A stretch of 30,980 bases of DNA from Flavobacteriaceae bacterium (GCA_019090365.1 JAHRWC010000038.1:1-30980), one strand, 5' to 3'; shown: positions 18,343-27,136, numbered from the stretch's first letter. A program made the numbers and translations. The notes: generated by a model from the letters alone, not told the origin.

Positions 18343-19770
18343 ATGAGCAAAACTGCTAACTCGGTGTGGAAAAACTGTCTCGACTTTATAGAAGACAACA
18401 TTACCGCTCAAGCTTACAAAACTTGGTTTGAACCAATAAAAGCAGTTAAGTTGACTGACGATGCATTGAGCATTCAAGTCCCTAGTAAATTTTTCTATGA
18501 ATGGTTGGAAGAACATTATGTGAAAATTTTAAAAGTTGCACTTACAAAAGAACTAGGCGAAAAAGCAAAGTTGGTCTACATTATTAAAATGGAGAACACG
18601 TATGGTAACAAAAAACCATTTACTGAAAGAATCCCTAGTGCGAACAGGGGACATTTAAAATCTCAAGATGTTGACGTTCCATTAAAAAATAAAAGCCCAG
18701 AATTAAAAAACCCTTTTGTAATTCCTGGAATTAGAAACGTAAAAATTGAATCTCAATTAAATCCGAATTATAATTTCGAAAGTTTTTTAGAAGGCGATTC
18801 AAATAGATTAGCTCGTTCTGCTGGAATGGCAGTTGCAAATAAACCTGGAGGAACTTCATTTAATCCATTATTGGTTTTTGGAGGAGTTGGTCTAGGAAAA
18901 ACTCATTTAGCACACGCTATTGGAGTTGAAATAAAAGATAAATACCCAGAGAAAACAGTGTTATATATTTCTGCTGAAAAATTCACGCAACAATATATTG
19001 AATCTGTAAAAAAGAATAATAGAAACGATTTTATTCACTTCTATCAAATTATAGATATTTTAATTGTTGATGACATTCAGTTACTTTCTGGAAAAGCAGG
19101 AACACAAGATGTTTTCTTTCATATATTCAATCATTTACATCAAAACGGAAAACAAGTTATCTTAACAAGTGACAAGGCTCCAGTGGATATGATTGATATT
19201 GAACAACGATTATTATCTCGTTTTAAATGGGGTCTTTCTGCTGAATTAAATCATCCAGATTACGATACTCGTGTTGCTATTATTAAAAATAAATTATATC
19301 GTGATGGTGTTGAAATGCCAGAAGATATAATTGAGTTTTTAGCCAATAATATTAAAACGAATATTAGAGAGTTAGAAGGCGCAATCATTTCTTTAATCGC
19401 TCATTCATCTTTCAATAAAAAAGAAATTACTATTGAACTTGCTCGCAAAATTGTTGAAAATTATGTGAAGCACACGAAGAGAGAAGTTTCTATAGAATAT
19501 ATCCAAAAAGTAGTGAGTGAATATTTCCAGATGGATATTGACACTTTACAATCTAAAACTAGAAAACGTCATATTGTACAAGCTAGACAATTAGCTATGT
19601 TTTTTGCGAAGAAATTTACAAAAGCTTCTTTAGCTTCTATTGGTTCGCAAATTGGACAAAGAGATCACGCTACGGTTCTTCATGCTTGTAAAACAGTTAA
19701 CAACCTTTCTAGTACTGATAAGCAATTCAGGAAGTACGTAGAAGACTTAAATAAGAAACTTACTTTATAA
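18343..19770 (+). CDS. dnaA: Chromosomal replication initiator DnaA
   Basis: DnaA binds DnaA boxes at the origin and, with ATP, melts the DNA and loads the replicative helicase. The 475-residue protein has all four domains: domain I (about 1-85, SVWKNCLDFIEDNITAQAYK), a short linker, the AAA+ domain with Walker A GGVGLGKT at 180-187, Walker B ILIVDDIQ at 239-246 and the sensor-2 region, and domain IV (from about 380) with the DNA-binding signature GQRDHATVLHACKTV at about 438-452. Length is normal. It is followed after 22 bases by the phosphatase gene. The orientation of genes on both sides changes near here. Confidence 0.98.
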   Translation: MSKTANSVWKNCLDFIEDNITAQAYKTWFEPIKAVKLTDDALSIQVPSKFFYEWLEEHYVKILKVALTKELGEKAKLVYIIKMENTYGNKKPFTERIPSANRGHLKSQDVDVPLKNKSPELKNPFVIPGIRNVKIESQLNPNYNFESFLEGDSNRLARSAGMAVANKPGGTSFNPLLVFGGVGLGKTHLAHAIGVEIKDKYPEKTVLYISAEKFTQQYIESVKKNNRNDFIHFYQIIDILIVDDIQLLSGKAGTQDVFFHIFNHLHQNGKQVILTSDKAPVDMIDIEQRLLSRFKWGLSAELNHPDYDTRVAIIKNKLYRDGVEMPEDIIEFLANNIKTNIRELEGAIISLIAHSSFNKKEITIELARKIVENYVKHTKREVSIEYIQKVVSEYFQMDIDTLQSKTRKRHIVQARQLAMFFAKKFTKASLASIGSQIGQRDHATVLHACKTVNNLSSTDKQFRKYVEDLNKKLTL

Positions 19771-19792
19771 TTAATTTTCACAAATAAACATT

Positions 19793-20245
19793 ATGAAAAC
19801 AAAAGTTCTCATGGTTTGTTTAGGTAATATTTGCCGCTCCCCCTTAGCTGAAGGTATTTTAAAATCTAAAGTTGATGCATCAACTATATATGTTGATTCA
19901 GCAGGAACAGGTCCTTGGCATGTTGGAAATTCTCCAGATCCTAGAAGTATAGATATTGCAAAAAAACATGGGTTAAATATCTCAACACAAAGAGGTAGGC
20001 AATTTAGTCATGCAGATTTTTCAAATTTCGATTTTATATTTGTAATGGATAATTCAAATTATGATAATGTTATTCAATTAGCTCAATCTGAAGAAGAAAA
20101 AACTAAAGTTCAGCTAATTTTAGATGAAATATTTCCAAATGAAAATGTCGATGTGCCAGACCCATATTATGGTGGAGGGCAAGGCTTTGAAGATGTCTAT
20201 CAAATGTTAGACAAAGCCTGTGACCAAATTGCATCAAGACTATAG
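19793..20245 (+). CDS. Low-molecular-weight protein-tyrosine phosphatase
   Basis: The 150-residue protein has the P-loop CLGNICRS with nucleophile C9 and R15, and the general-acid loop VPDPYYGG with D123, which define the low-molecular-weight phosphotyrosine phosphatases. These act in the cytoplasm on phosphotyrosine proteins or, in some bacteria, on exopolysaccharide kinases. No partner kinase gene is present here. It lies 22 bases after dnaA and is probably on its transcript. Confidence 0.95.
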   Translation: MKTKVLMVCLGNICRSPLAEGILKSKVDASTIYVDSAGTGPWHVGNSPDPRSIDIAKKHGLNISTQRGRQFSHADFSNFDFIFVMDNSNYDNVIQLAQSEEEKTKVQLILDEIFPNENVDVPDPYYGGGQGFEDVYQMLDKACDQIASRL

Positions 20246-20259
20246 TTTATTTGTTAATG

Positions 20260-20280
20260 TTTTTACTATTTTAGTAAAAA
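20260..20280. repeat. Perfect inverted repeat before the sugar dehydrogenase-like gene
   Basis: TTTTTACTA and TAGTAAAAA form perfect 9-base arms around a 3-base centre, between the phosphatase stop and the next start codon 12 bases away. It has one G/C pair per arm, so it is a weak terminator at best; an operator or chance is also possible. Confidence 0.35.
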
Positions 20281-20291
20281 AATAATAAACT

Positions 20292-21668
20292 ATGAAAAAT
20301 CTTACCCTATTTGCTTTATTTCTATTTTCTAGTATTATAAGCGCACAAACGATTGAGTTAGAATTATTTGCCAATGGCCTTTCAAGTCCGTTAGGTATTG
20401 TAAACGCTGGTGATGATCGTCTATTTGTTCATGAACAAGACGGGAAAATCATAATTTTAAATGCAGATGGTTCTGAAATCCCTACTCCATTTTTAGATAT
20501 TGACTCACTTATTTCAAGTGGTGGTGAAAGAGGTCTTTTAGGTCTTGCTTTTCATCCAGATTATGCTAACAATGGTTATTTTTATGTAAACTATACTAAT
20601 AACTCAGGGAATACTGTTGTGTCTAGATTTAGTGTTGATGGAACAGATCCAGATATAGCAGATCCCAATTCAGAATTAAATTTAATGACTATTTCTCAAC
20701 CTTTTGGTAATCATAATGGAGGTTGTATAGCATTTGGACCTGATGGTTATTTATATATAGGTATGGGAGATGGTGGATCTGGTGGTGACCCAGGTAATCG
20801 TGCTCAAAACCCATTAGAATTATTAGGTAAAATGCTTCGTATAGATGTTGATAACCCAAGTAGTCCAGAAAATTATGGAATCCCTGCAGATAATCCATAT
20901 GTAGGAAATCCTGATGGTCGTGATGAAATTTGGGCTATAGGATTACGTAACCCTTGGAGATTTACTTTTGATGAAACAACTGGAGATCTTTGGATTGGAG
21001 ATGTTGGTCAAAATTCATTTGAAGAAATAAACCGTGTCCCTTCGACAGACGCAGGCCTTAACTATGGATGGCGTTGTTATGAAGCGGATGCTCCTTTCAA
21101 TACATCAGGATGTCCAGATATTTCTGAAATGACTTTTCCTGTTGCGTCATACCCAATCCCTCCTTGTTTTTGTAATGTAGTTGGTGGTTATGTGTATAGA
21201 GGAACAATGTATACTGACATCGCTGGTGTTTATATTTTTGCAACTACAGGAAATGGTGATATCCAATATTTAGACGGTAGTGATAATATTGTCAATCTAG
21301 GTGATTATGGCGGAACATGGGTTTCTTTTGGTGAAGACATTCATAAAGAATTATATATTGTAGATATTGCTGGAAATATTCAAAAAGTAAAAGGTGGAGT
21401 ATTATCAAATCCAGATTTTAATACAACAAACCAATTAACATTATCACCTAACCCTGCTTCAGAAAGTTTAGAAGTTAGTATTTCTAACAACAAATTAATT
21501 AATACTATTTCAATTATTGATTTAAAAGGAAGTATCATTTATACTGAAAAAAATATTTCACTTTCTGAAAAGTTAATTCCCATAAGCGACTTAAGTAAAG
21601 GTGTTTATTTAGTTAAAATTGAAACTGAAAGCGGGCAATCAATTATTAAAAAATTAGTTGTTAAATAA
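20292..21668 (+). CDS. Secreted PQQ-dependent sugar dehydrogenase-like protein with T9SS sorting domain
   Basis: The 458-residue protein has a signal peptide (about 1-18, IISA), a six-bladed beta-propeller of the glucose/sorbosone dehydrogenase family (about 22-365) and a C-terminal T9SS type A domain (about 380-458: LSPNPASESLEVSIS ... GVYLVKIETESG ... IIKKLVVK). Family marks are GGERGLLGLAFHPDY, FGNHNGG with the candidate catalytic H141, FGPDGYLYIGMGDGG, LRIDVD and AIGLRNPWRFTFD. Such enzymes oxidise sugars using PQQ, but the region following HNGG (CIAF here) differs from classical soluble glucose dehydrogenases, so activity and cofactor are not assured. Extracellular, through T9SS. It precedes the methyltransferase gene by 6 bases. 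Confidence 0.92.
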   Translation: MKNLTLFALFLFSSIISAQTIELELFANGLSSPLGIVNAGDDRLFVHEQDGKIIILNADGSEIPTPFLDIDSLISSGGERGLLGLAFHPDYANNGYFYVNYTNNSGNTVVSRFSVDGTDPDIADPNSELNLMTISQPFGNHNGGCIAFGPDGYLYIGMGDGGSGGDPGNRAQNPLELLGKMLRIDVDNPSSPENYGIPADNPYVGNPDGRDEIWAIGLRNPWRFTFDETTGDLWIGDVGQNSFEEINRVPSTDAGLNYGWRCYEADAPFNTSGCPDISEMTFPVASYPIPPCFCNVVGGYVYRGTMYTDIAGVYIFATTGNGDIQYLDGSDNIVNLGDYGGTWVSFGEDIHKELYIVDIAGNIQKVKGGVLSNPDFNTTNQLTLSPNPASESLEVSISNNKLINTISIIDLKGSIIYTEKNISLSEKLIPISDLSKGVYLVKIETESGQSIIKKLVVK

Positions 21669-21674
21669 TATTGA

Positions 21675-22388
21675 ATGCAACCTGAACTAGGAAAAGTTTA
21701 TTTAATACCATGTACATTAGGCGATACTCCCCCATTGGAAGTATTGCCTTTGTTGGTAAAGAAAGCGATTGAAAATATCGATTTTTATATTGTTGAACAC
21801 GAGAAAAATGCTCGTAGGTTTATAAAAAGCATTGCTCCTAAAAAATCACAGCCGGATTTACATATAAATCAGATAAATAAATTCACCGATATAAATGAAA
21901 TCCCTGATATGCTTTCTCCTTGTTTTGAAGGAAAAGATGTTGGGATAATTTCAGATGCTGGATGTCCTGGAATTGCTGACCCAGGAGCTTTAATAGTTGA
22001 ACAAGCACATATAAAAGGGATAAAAGTTGTTCCATTAGTAGGCCCTTCCTCAATCTTATTAGCTATGATGGCAAGCGGATTTAATGGTCAAAATTTTGCC
22101 TTTAATGGGTATTTACCGATTGATAAAAGGGAACGAAAAGCTGAACTCAAACGATTAGAAAAGTTATCTATAGAATATGATCAATCACAATCTTTTATTG
22201 AAACTCCATATCGCAACAATCAAATGTTAGAGAGCCTTAAAGTAGCAATGCATCCTCAAACCAAATTATGTGTTGCATGCGACATTACTCTTCCATCTGA
22301 ATATATTAGAACATATACTATAGAAGATTGGAAAAAAATAAAGGTGGACCTTCATAAAAGACCCACCTTATTTATTATTCAAAAATAA
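21675..22388 (+). CDS. Tetrapyrrole methylase family SAM-dependent methyltransferase (RsmI-like, short form)
   Basis: The 237-residue protein resembles RsmI, which 2'-O-methylates C1402 of 16S rRNA: it keeps GIISDAGCPGIADPG (about 95-109), the VPLVGPSSILLAMMASGFNGQNFAFNGYLP core (in pieces) and a FIETPYRNNQML segment. It differs at the N-terminus (LIPCTLGDTPP instead of the usual PTPIGNLED) and lacks the C-terminal extension of about 40 residues, so it is probably a paralogue rather than the main RsmI. The substrate is not certain. The end of the gene carries a hairpin that may stop transcription from both sides. It converges on the lysozyme-like gene with 6 bases between. Confidence 0.85.
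   Translation: MQPELGKVYLIPCTLGDTPPLEVLPLLVKKAIENIDFYIVEHEKNARRFIKSIAPKKSQPDLHINQINKFTDINEIPDMLSPCFEGKDVGIISDAGCPGIADPGALIVEQAHIKGIKVVPLVGPSSILLAMMASGFNGQNFAFNGYLPIDKRERKAELKRLEKLSIEYDQSQSFIETPYRNNQMLESLKVAMHPQTKLCVACDITLPSEYIRTYTIEDWKKIKVDLHKRPTLFIIQK
22332..22380. terminator. Bidirectional terminator inside the end of the RsmI-like gene
   Basis: AAGGTGG (22341-22347) pairs with CCACCTT (22363-22369) around a 15-base loop. Read on the minus strand the stem is followed by TATTTTTTT, a good T-run to end the lysozyme-like gene; on the plus strand the tail ATTTATTATT is weaker. The convergent stop codons are only 6 bases apart, which leaves no other room. Confidence 0.5.
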
Positions 22389-22394
22389 TTTATA

Positions 22395-23039
22395 TTATAA
22401 TACGGTAGCTTGCTTATTTGCAATTACAAATGAAGTATCGTATCCTGAGAATTTTTTAAGATAGTAACGTATTGAAGTACCGAATGCATCACTGAATCCA
22501 TTCATTCCACCACTTCTTAAATATATTTTCACATTACCAGCACCACCTAAGTGAGCTGCAGCTAATATTCCTGATTCAGTAATTTTAACTCCACGGATAT
22601 AAGTTCCAACATAACGTTTTATGTCTCGTCTTAGAATCCATTTATTTCTTGCAGCATAAGCTGTAAAAGCTTGTTCTTGTAATTTAGTGTCTTCCAAGAA
22701 AAAACTAGAATCATGAATACCAATCATTTTTAGGGTTCCTTTACCAAACTGGTATTTTCCCATATAACCATATTGATTTATCACTGAATAATCACCTCTA
22801 GATTCCTTAAAACCAACAGCTTCTTTAAATCCTACATAAGATTTTCCAAGAAAAAGATGGTAATCAGGGAAGTCAAAAATAAAAGTATCTACTTCATTTT
22901 CATTAGGTACATCATAGCAAAGCTCCAAACCATTCATTTGGTACTGTGATAAATCTGCTTCTACCTTCGTAGAAAAACCAGTTGTTATGCCTAGCATTAC
23001 AACAAGTAAAAAGCTAATTTGTAGTATGTTACGTTTCAT
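22395..23039 (-). CDS. Secreted lysozyme-like (SLT-like) protein
   Basis: The 214-residue protein has a signal peptide (about 1-28, FLLVVMLGITTGFS) and a domain resembling the lysozyme/lytic transglycosylase fold: FKESRGDYSVINQYGYMGKYQFG (in pieces) places a candidate catalytic glutamate at E79, followed by an aromatic YMGKYQFG segment and, later, LAAAHLGGAGNV. Homologues in flavobacteria are often called peptidoglycan-binding or LysM proteins, but I see no LysM repeat here. It would act in the periplasm or outside on peptidoglycan. It is downstream of mltG on the same strand, 208 bases away with two -7-like elements between, so it is likely separately expressed. Confidence 0.72.
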   Translation of the reverse strand: MKRNILQISFLLVVMLGITTGFSTKVEADLSQYQMNGLELCYDVPNENEVDTFIFDFPDYHLFLGKSYVGFKEAVGFKESRGDYSVINQYGYMGKYQFGKGTLKMIGIHDSSFFLEDTKLQEQAFTAYAARNKWILRRDIKRYVGTYIRGVKITESGILAAAHLGGAGNVKIYLRSGGMNGFSDAFGTSIRYYLKKFSGYDTSFVIANKQATVL

Positions 23040-23085
23040 TTGTTCAAAAATTAAAGAGAATTCCTACTCTTTGTTTTTCGGAGTG

Positions 23086-23093
23086 CAAATATA
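23086..23093 (-). promoter_or_regulatory. Candidate -7 element for the lysozyme-like gene
   Basis: Minus-strand TATATTTG is an exact TAnnTTTG element, about 45 bases before the ATG at 23039. A second exact copy, TAATTTTG, lies at 23177-23184. Neither has a clear -33 TTG. The 208-base space between mltG and this gene holds no open frame. Confidence 0.35.
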
Positions 23094-23247
23094 CAACCTT
23101 TTTTAATTATATGATTATGAGTGTGTTAATTATTTCTTAATGAAAAAATAGTTGCCATAATCACTTATTTATGGTGCAAAATTACTACTAGAAAGAAGGG
23201 AGAGAAATGATATTAATCATATAATAAACAGGAAGTTAATAGTGATA

Positions 23248-24291
23248 TTATCTATTTACACCTTGACTATTGATCCAACGTACATATTCCTGTCGGTTTC
23301 TATTATGTTGAGCTAAAGATTTAGCAAATTTATGATAGCCAAAATCCTTAACATTGGCCACAAAATAGTAATATCCATGCTTTTCAGGATTTAATACAGC
23401 ATCAATTGAAGTAATATCAGGCATTGCAATTGGTCCAGGTGGAACCCCTGCATATTTATAAGTATTATATGGAGAGTCAATTTCAAGATCTTTATATAGA
23501 ACACGTTTAATTTCTTGGTTGAAATTATTATCGGCTAATTTTTTTGCATATATCACTGTAGGATCTGCTTGCAATAACATGCCTACCTTAATTCTATTTA
23601 AATAAACACCTGCTACTCTACTTCGCTCATCAACTTTTGCAGTTTCTTTCTGAACAATTGCTGCAAGCGAAATAACTTCTTTTGGAGTCATTCCTAACGC
23701 ATCTGCTTTTTGCTTTCTAGATTCATTCCAAAATCGATTGTATTCATTTTGCATTTTATCACAGAAATCATTTGCAGTAGTATTCCAATATACTTCATAG
23801 GTATTCGGAATAAATAATGAAAGTACATTTTGATTATTCAAATCATTCTTTGCTAAAAACTCACGCTCTTTCATAGCGTTTAATAATGTTAAACTGTCTT
23901 GTTCAATTTGTCTAGATAAGTGCCCAGCTAAGTTTTCTAATCGTTCTTGATTATTGAATTTTATTTTAATCGGAATATTTTTACTTCGTATTGTATTTAC
24001 AATATCATTATTATTCATTCCTTTTTTAATGATATAATGACCCGGTTTTATGTTTGCTGGATATTTTTTTCTGTTAGCAACAGCTTCAAATGAAATATCA
24101 TCTGTTAATAATGGACGTAATTCCTCTAAAACATTCTTAAACTTTGCACCCGTTGGAATATAAATATGCGCTTCCTCATTATTAAAAGCGGTATTTGAAG
24201 TAAATACAGCATTATAAACATAATATGAAAAAGCTGCCATACCAATTAACCCTAGAAGTGATATGATAACAAGTATTTTTTTAATGTACAT
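23248..24291 (-). CDS. mltG: Endolytic murein transglycosylase MltG
   Basis: MltG cuts nascent peptidoglycan strands at the inner membrane and sets glycan chain length. The 347-residue protein has one N-terminal membrane helix (about 5-29), a LysM-like region (about 40-100) and the YceG catalytic domain with the conserved AAIVQKET segment; the catalytic glutamate is about E216 (E218 in E. coli). VAGVYLNRIKVGMLLQADPTVIYA (in pieces) is also typical. The ATG lies 11 bases inside the upstream GNAT gene, so it is translationally coupled to it. It is third in a dapF-GNAT-mltG operon. Confidence 0.96.
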   Translation of the reverse strand: MYIKKILVIISLLGLIGMAAFSYYVYNAVFTSNTAFNNEEAHIYIPTGAKFKNVLEELRPLLTDDISFEAVANRKKYPANIKPGHYIIKKGMNNNDIVNTIRSKNIPIKIKFNNQERLENLAGHLSRQIEQDSLTLLNAMKEREFLAKNDLNNQNVLSLFIPNTYEVYWNTTANDFCDKMQNEYNRFWNESRKQKADALGMTPKEVISLAAIVQKETAKVDERSRVAGVYLNRIKVGMLLQADPTVIYAKKLADNNFNQEIKRVLYKDLEIDSPYNTYKYAGVPPGPIAMPDITSIDAVLNPEKHGYYYFVANVKDFGYHKFAKSLAQHNRNRQEYVRWINSQGVNR

Positions 24292-24814
24292 TATTTATTA
24301 ATTGATATAATAGTTCGTTTTTATATACTCCTTTTATCAAGAGCCAATCTTTTTTTACTCCTACTTTAGTAAACCCTGCCTTTTCAAAAAGCTGAATACT
24401 TGCTGAATTACTTTCGGTTATATTAGCAAAAACCGTTCTTATATTTAAGTGCTGAAACACATAACGTGCCAATAATTGAATAGATTGTAATGCATAACCT
24501 TTTTGTTTTTCTTCTTCTGAAAAAATTACAATTCCTATTCCAACTCTATGATGCTTAGGTTCAAAATCGAATAAATCGATACAACCAATTGGAAGATCTG
24601 AATCTTTCTTGCAGATTACAAGTCGTAATTGCTTAATATCGAATATATCTCGGTGTGAATTCTCCAAGTATTGTGATAATACAAATTTTGAAAATGGTGT
24701 AGATGTATTACTAACTTCCCATAATGATTCATCATTTTCCATATGATAAAGAAAATCTAAATCGGTTGGCTCTAAAGCTCTTAAATATATATCTGTTCCA
24801 ATTAATGTCTTCAT
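24281..24814 (-). CDS. GNAT family N-acetyltransferase (RimJ/RimL-like)
   Basis: The 177-residue protein begins KTLIGTDIYLRALEPTDLDFL and has the GNAT features of the RimJ/RimL group: IGCIDLFDFEPKHHRVGIGI, then EEEKQKGYALQSIQLLARYVF, then NITESNSASIQLFEKAGFTKVG. The start ATG at 24814 overlaps the dapF stop as ATGA, the classic 4-base coupling; a TTG at 24820 would add two residues and is less likely. The protein it acetylates is unknown. Its place between dapF and mltG suggests a cell-wall or translation-related target, but this is only context. Confidence 0.88.
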   Translation of the reverse strand: MKTLIGTDIYLRALEPTDLDFLYHMENDESLWEVSNTSTPFSKFVLSQYLENSHRDIFDIKQLRLVICKKDSDLPIGCIDLFDFEPKHHRVGIGIVIFSEEEKQKGYALQSIQLLARYVFQHLNIRTVFANITESNSASIQLFEKAGFTKVGVKKDWLLIKGVYKNELLYQLINNVH

Positions 24815-25584
24815 TTCCAAACTCCTTTAAAAACTTGTTCTGCTGGTCCTGTAAGATAAATAGAAGTATATGTTTCATTCTCTTTTATAAAACGAACTTC
24901 AAGAATTCCTCCTTCTGTATGCAATGTTATATTATTTGCAATAGTTTTATTTGTTTCATACATGGCTATTGCAACCGCTGTAACACCAGTCCCACAAGAT
25001 AAAGTTTCATCTTCAACTCCACGTTCATAGGTTCTTACTTTGAACTCTTGATCATTTAACTGAGATACAAAGTTGACATTAGAACCCTCATCGCCATATG
25101 TATTATAACGAATTATTTCCCCTTTTTCTTTTACTGGATAGCTAACTATATCATCAACCATTTCCACATGGTGAGGAGATCCAGTATTTAAAAATGTGTA
25201 ATCTTTATTTATTTTAAATTCTGAAACATCATTCATTTTAAGTGAAATCAAATCATCTTTAATAGTTGCCTCATGAATTCCATCTGAAGCCTCAAATGTG
25301 GTTTGATCATCAATTACATTTAAAAAGTTAGCAAAATGTACAATACATCTTCCTCCGTTTCCACACATGGATCCAAGATTACCATCAGCATTATAATAAA
25401 TCATCGTAAAATCTAAGGTATCATGCTCCTCTAACAACAACAATCCATCAGCTCCAATTCCAAACCGACGATCACACATTTGTGAGACCAATTTAAAATT
25501 ATCCCTAGGAAACAATTGACTTCTATTATCAATAATAATAAAATCATTTCCGGTGCCTTGGTATTTATAAAAAGTGAATTCCAT
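24811..25584 (-). CDS. dapF: Diaminopimelate epimerase
   Basis: DapF converts LL- to meso-diaminopimelate, the precursor of lysine and of the peptidoglycan cross-link in this group. The 257-residue protein has both catalytic cysteines: C74 in SMCGNGGRC and C197 in LSCGTGVTA, with FGIGADGLLL and FYKYQGTGNDF at the start. I use the ATG at 25584 (MEFTFYKYQG) rather than the in-frame codon at 25608, since it matches the family and a -7 element ends 6 bases upstream of it. First gene of dapF-GNAT-mltG and divergent from the HtrA gene. Confidence 0.96.
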   Translation of the reverse strand: MEFTFYKYQGTGNDFIIIDNRSQLFPRDNFKLVSQMCDRRFGIGADGLLLLEEHDTLDFTMIYYNADGNLGSMCGNGGRCIVHFANFLNVIDDQTTFEASDGIHEATIKDDLISLKMNDVSEFKINKDYTFLNTGSPHHVEMVDDIVSYPVKEKGEIIRYNTYGDEGSNVNFVSQLNDQEFKVRTYERGVEDETLSCGTGVTAVAIAMYETNKTIANNITLHTEGGILEVRFIKENETYTSIYLTGPAEQVFKGVWK

Positions 25585-25590
25585 GTATCG

Positions 25591-25598
25591 CAAATGTA
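25591..25598 (-). promoter_or_regulatory. Candidate -7 element just before dapF
   Basis: Minus-strand TACATTTG is an exact TAnnTTTG element 6 bases upstream of the dapF ATG, which supports that start and implies a leaderless or nearly leaderless message. No -33 TTG is seen at usual spacing. Confidence 0.35.
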
Positions 25599-25718
25599 CT
25601 AAAAGCAAAGAGTTAAAGAAATGTTTTTGTCATGTTAAATACGAGTTAAAGTGAATTGACTGCATACTAATATTTTGCAATTTTAAGTTATCAGAGTAAT
25701 TAATAAAAAGAAAAAACA

Positions 25719-27116
25719 ATGAAACAAATATTTCGTTTAGCATTTGTAGCAGTAATAGCAGGCGCATTTACATTAGGTGGTTATAAATTATTTTTAGAAC
25801 CTGAAATTGTAACAAATAATAAAATTCAGAATGAAGCTTCAACTTTTATTCCAACAAATTATACTGGTTCTGTAACAAACGGTACTAATATCGATTTTAC
25901 TAATGCTGCTGAAAAAACAGTACACGCAGTAGTACATGTAAAGAACACAACCATTAGTACTCAGCCTTCTTCATTAAGAGAATATTTTTCAGGTGGAGGA
26001 ACAGCAAGAGCAATGATAGGTTCAGGAAGTGGGGTTATTATTTCACCTGATGGTTATATCATCACCAATAATCATGTAATCGATAATTCATCACAATTAG
26101 AAATTACGCTAAACAACAATAAAACATATACTGCAACATTGGTTGGTACCGATCCAAAAACTGATATTGCTTTAATTAAAGTAGAACCCGATGGTAAATT
26201 ACCCTACATTCCTTTTGGAGACTCTAATGAGTTAAAAATTGGAGAATGGGTATTAGCCGTTGGTAATCCTTTTAACCTTACTTCTACGGTTACCGCTGGA
26301 ATTGTAAGTGCTAAAGCTCGTGATTTAAATGAATTTGATGGAAACCCTCAATCTTTCATACAAACTGATGCTGCTGTAAACAGAGGAAATAGCGGAGGAG
26401 CTTTGGTAAATACACGTGGTGAATTAATTGGAATCAATACAGCGATCACTTCTGAAACAGGCAATTATGTTGGGTATTCATTTGCAGTACCTTCAAATAA
26501 TGCTCGAAAAGTAATTGAAGACATCATGGAATTTGGAAATGTTCAACGTGGTATTTTAGGAATTACAGGAAGAAACCTAAATTCAGATTTCGCAAACAAC
26601 ATGGGAATTGATGAAACAGAAGGTGTATTCGTTAATGGAATTGAAAAAGGAAGTGGCGCTGATAAAAGTGGAATTGAACAAGGAGATATTATCAAAGAAG
26701 TTGACGGAATTAAAATTGGAAAGTTTTCAGATCTAGTTGGCTATTTAGGATCCAAAAGACCCAATGATGAAGTACAAGTTACGTTGCTTAGAGATGGAAA
26801 GAAAAGAAATGTTCCTGTTACCTTAATAAAGTTGGAAACCTATGAGTTAGAAGATTTAGGTTTGGAAATTAAAAACGCAACTAAAAGTGAATTAAAAAAC
26901 AAAGGCCTAAGTTATGGTGTAAAAGTGAATAGAGCGCTAACTAGAGATATTGAACAATATAATTTAGCAGGAATTATCATCCTAAAAATTAATGACAAAA
27001 AAGTTTCCTCTATAAATGATGCTCAAAGAATAATGGATTCGCGTCATAAGAGTAATCCTATAAAAATCACTTTTATGGACCAACAAGGAGACATGAACAG
27101 TTTTATTTTCAGATAA
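25719..27116 (+). CDS. HtrA/DegP family serine protease
   Basis: HtrA proteases degrade or refold damaged proteins in the periplasm. The 465-residue protein has one N-terminal hydrophobic segment (about 5-27) that is a signal peptide or anchor, then the trypsin-like domain with the triad H119 (TNNHVID), D149 (KTDIALIKV) and S225 (RGNSGGAL), then a first PDZ domain (about 290-365, GVFVNGIEKGSGADKSGI) and a second PDZ-like domain (about 375-460). The order and length match DegP/DegQ. The 134 bases before it, shared with dapF, contain no exact -7 element on this strand. It ends at a strong terminator. Confidence 0.95.
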   Translation: MKQIFRLAFVAVIAGAFTLGGYKLFLEPEIVTNNKIQNEASTFIPTNYTGSVTNGTNIDFTNAAEKTVHAVVHVKNTTISTQPSSLREYFSGGGTARAMIGSGSGVIISPDGYIITNNHVIDNSSQLEITLNNNKTYTATLVGTDPKTDIALIKVEPDGKLPYIPFGDSNELKIGEWVLAVGNPFNLTSTVTAGIVSAKARDLNEFDGNPQSFIQTDAAVNRGNSGGALVNTRGELIGINTAITSETGNYVGYSFAVPSNNARKVIEDIMEFGNVQRGILGITGRNLNSDFANNMGIDETEGVFVNGIEKGSGADKSGIEQGDIIKEVDGIKIGKFSDLVGYLGSKRPNDEVQVTLLRDGKKRNVPVTLIKLETYELEDLGLEIKNATKSELKNKGLSYGVKVNRALTRDIEQYNLAGIIILKINDKKVSSINDAQRIMDSRHKSNPIKITFMDQQGDMNSFIFR

Positions 27117-27136
27117 TCCCCTATTTAATCTGATAA

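Noticed and set aside
20260..20280. Terminator after dnaA and the phosphatase gene
   Set aside because: The stem is nearly all A/T with no T-run in the right direction; I list it only as an inverted repeat.
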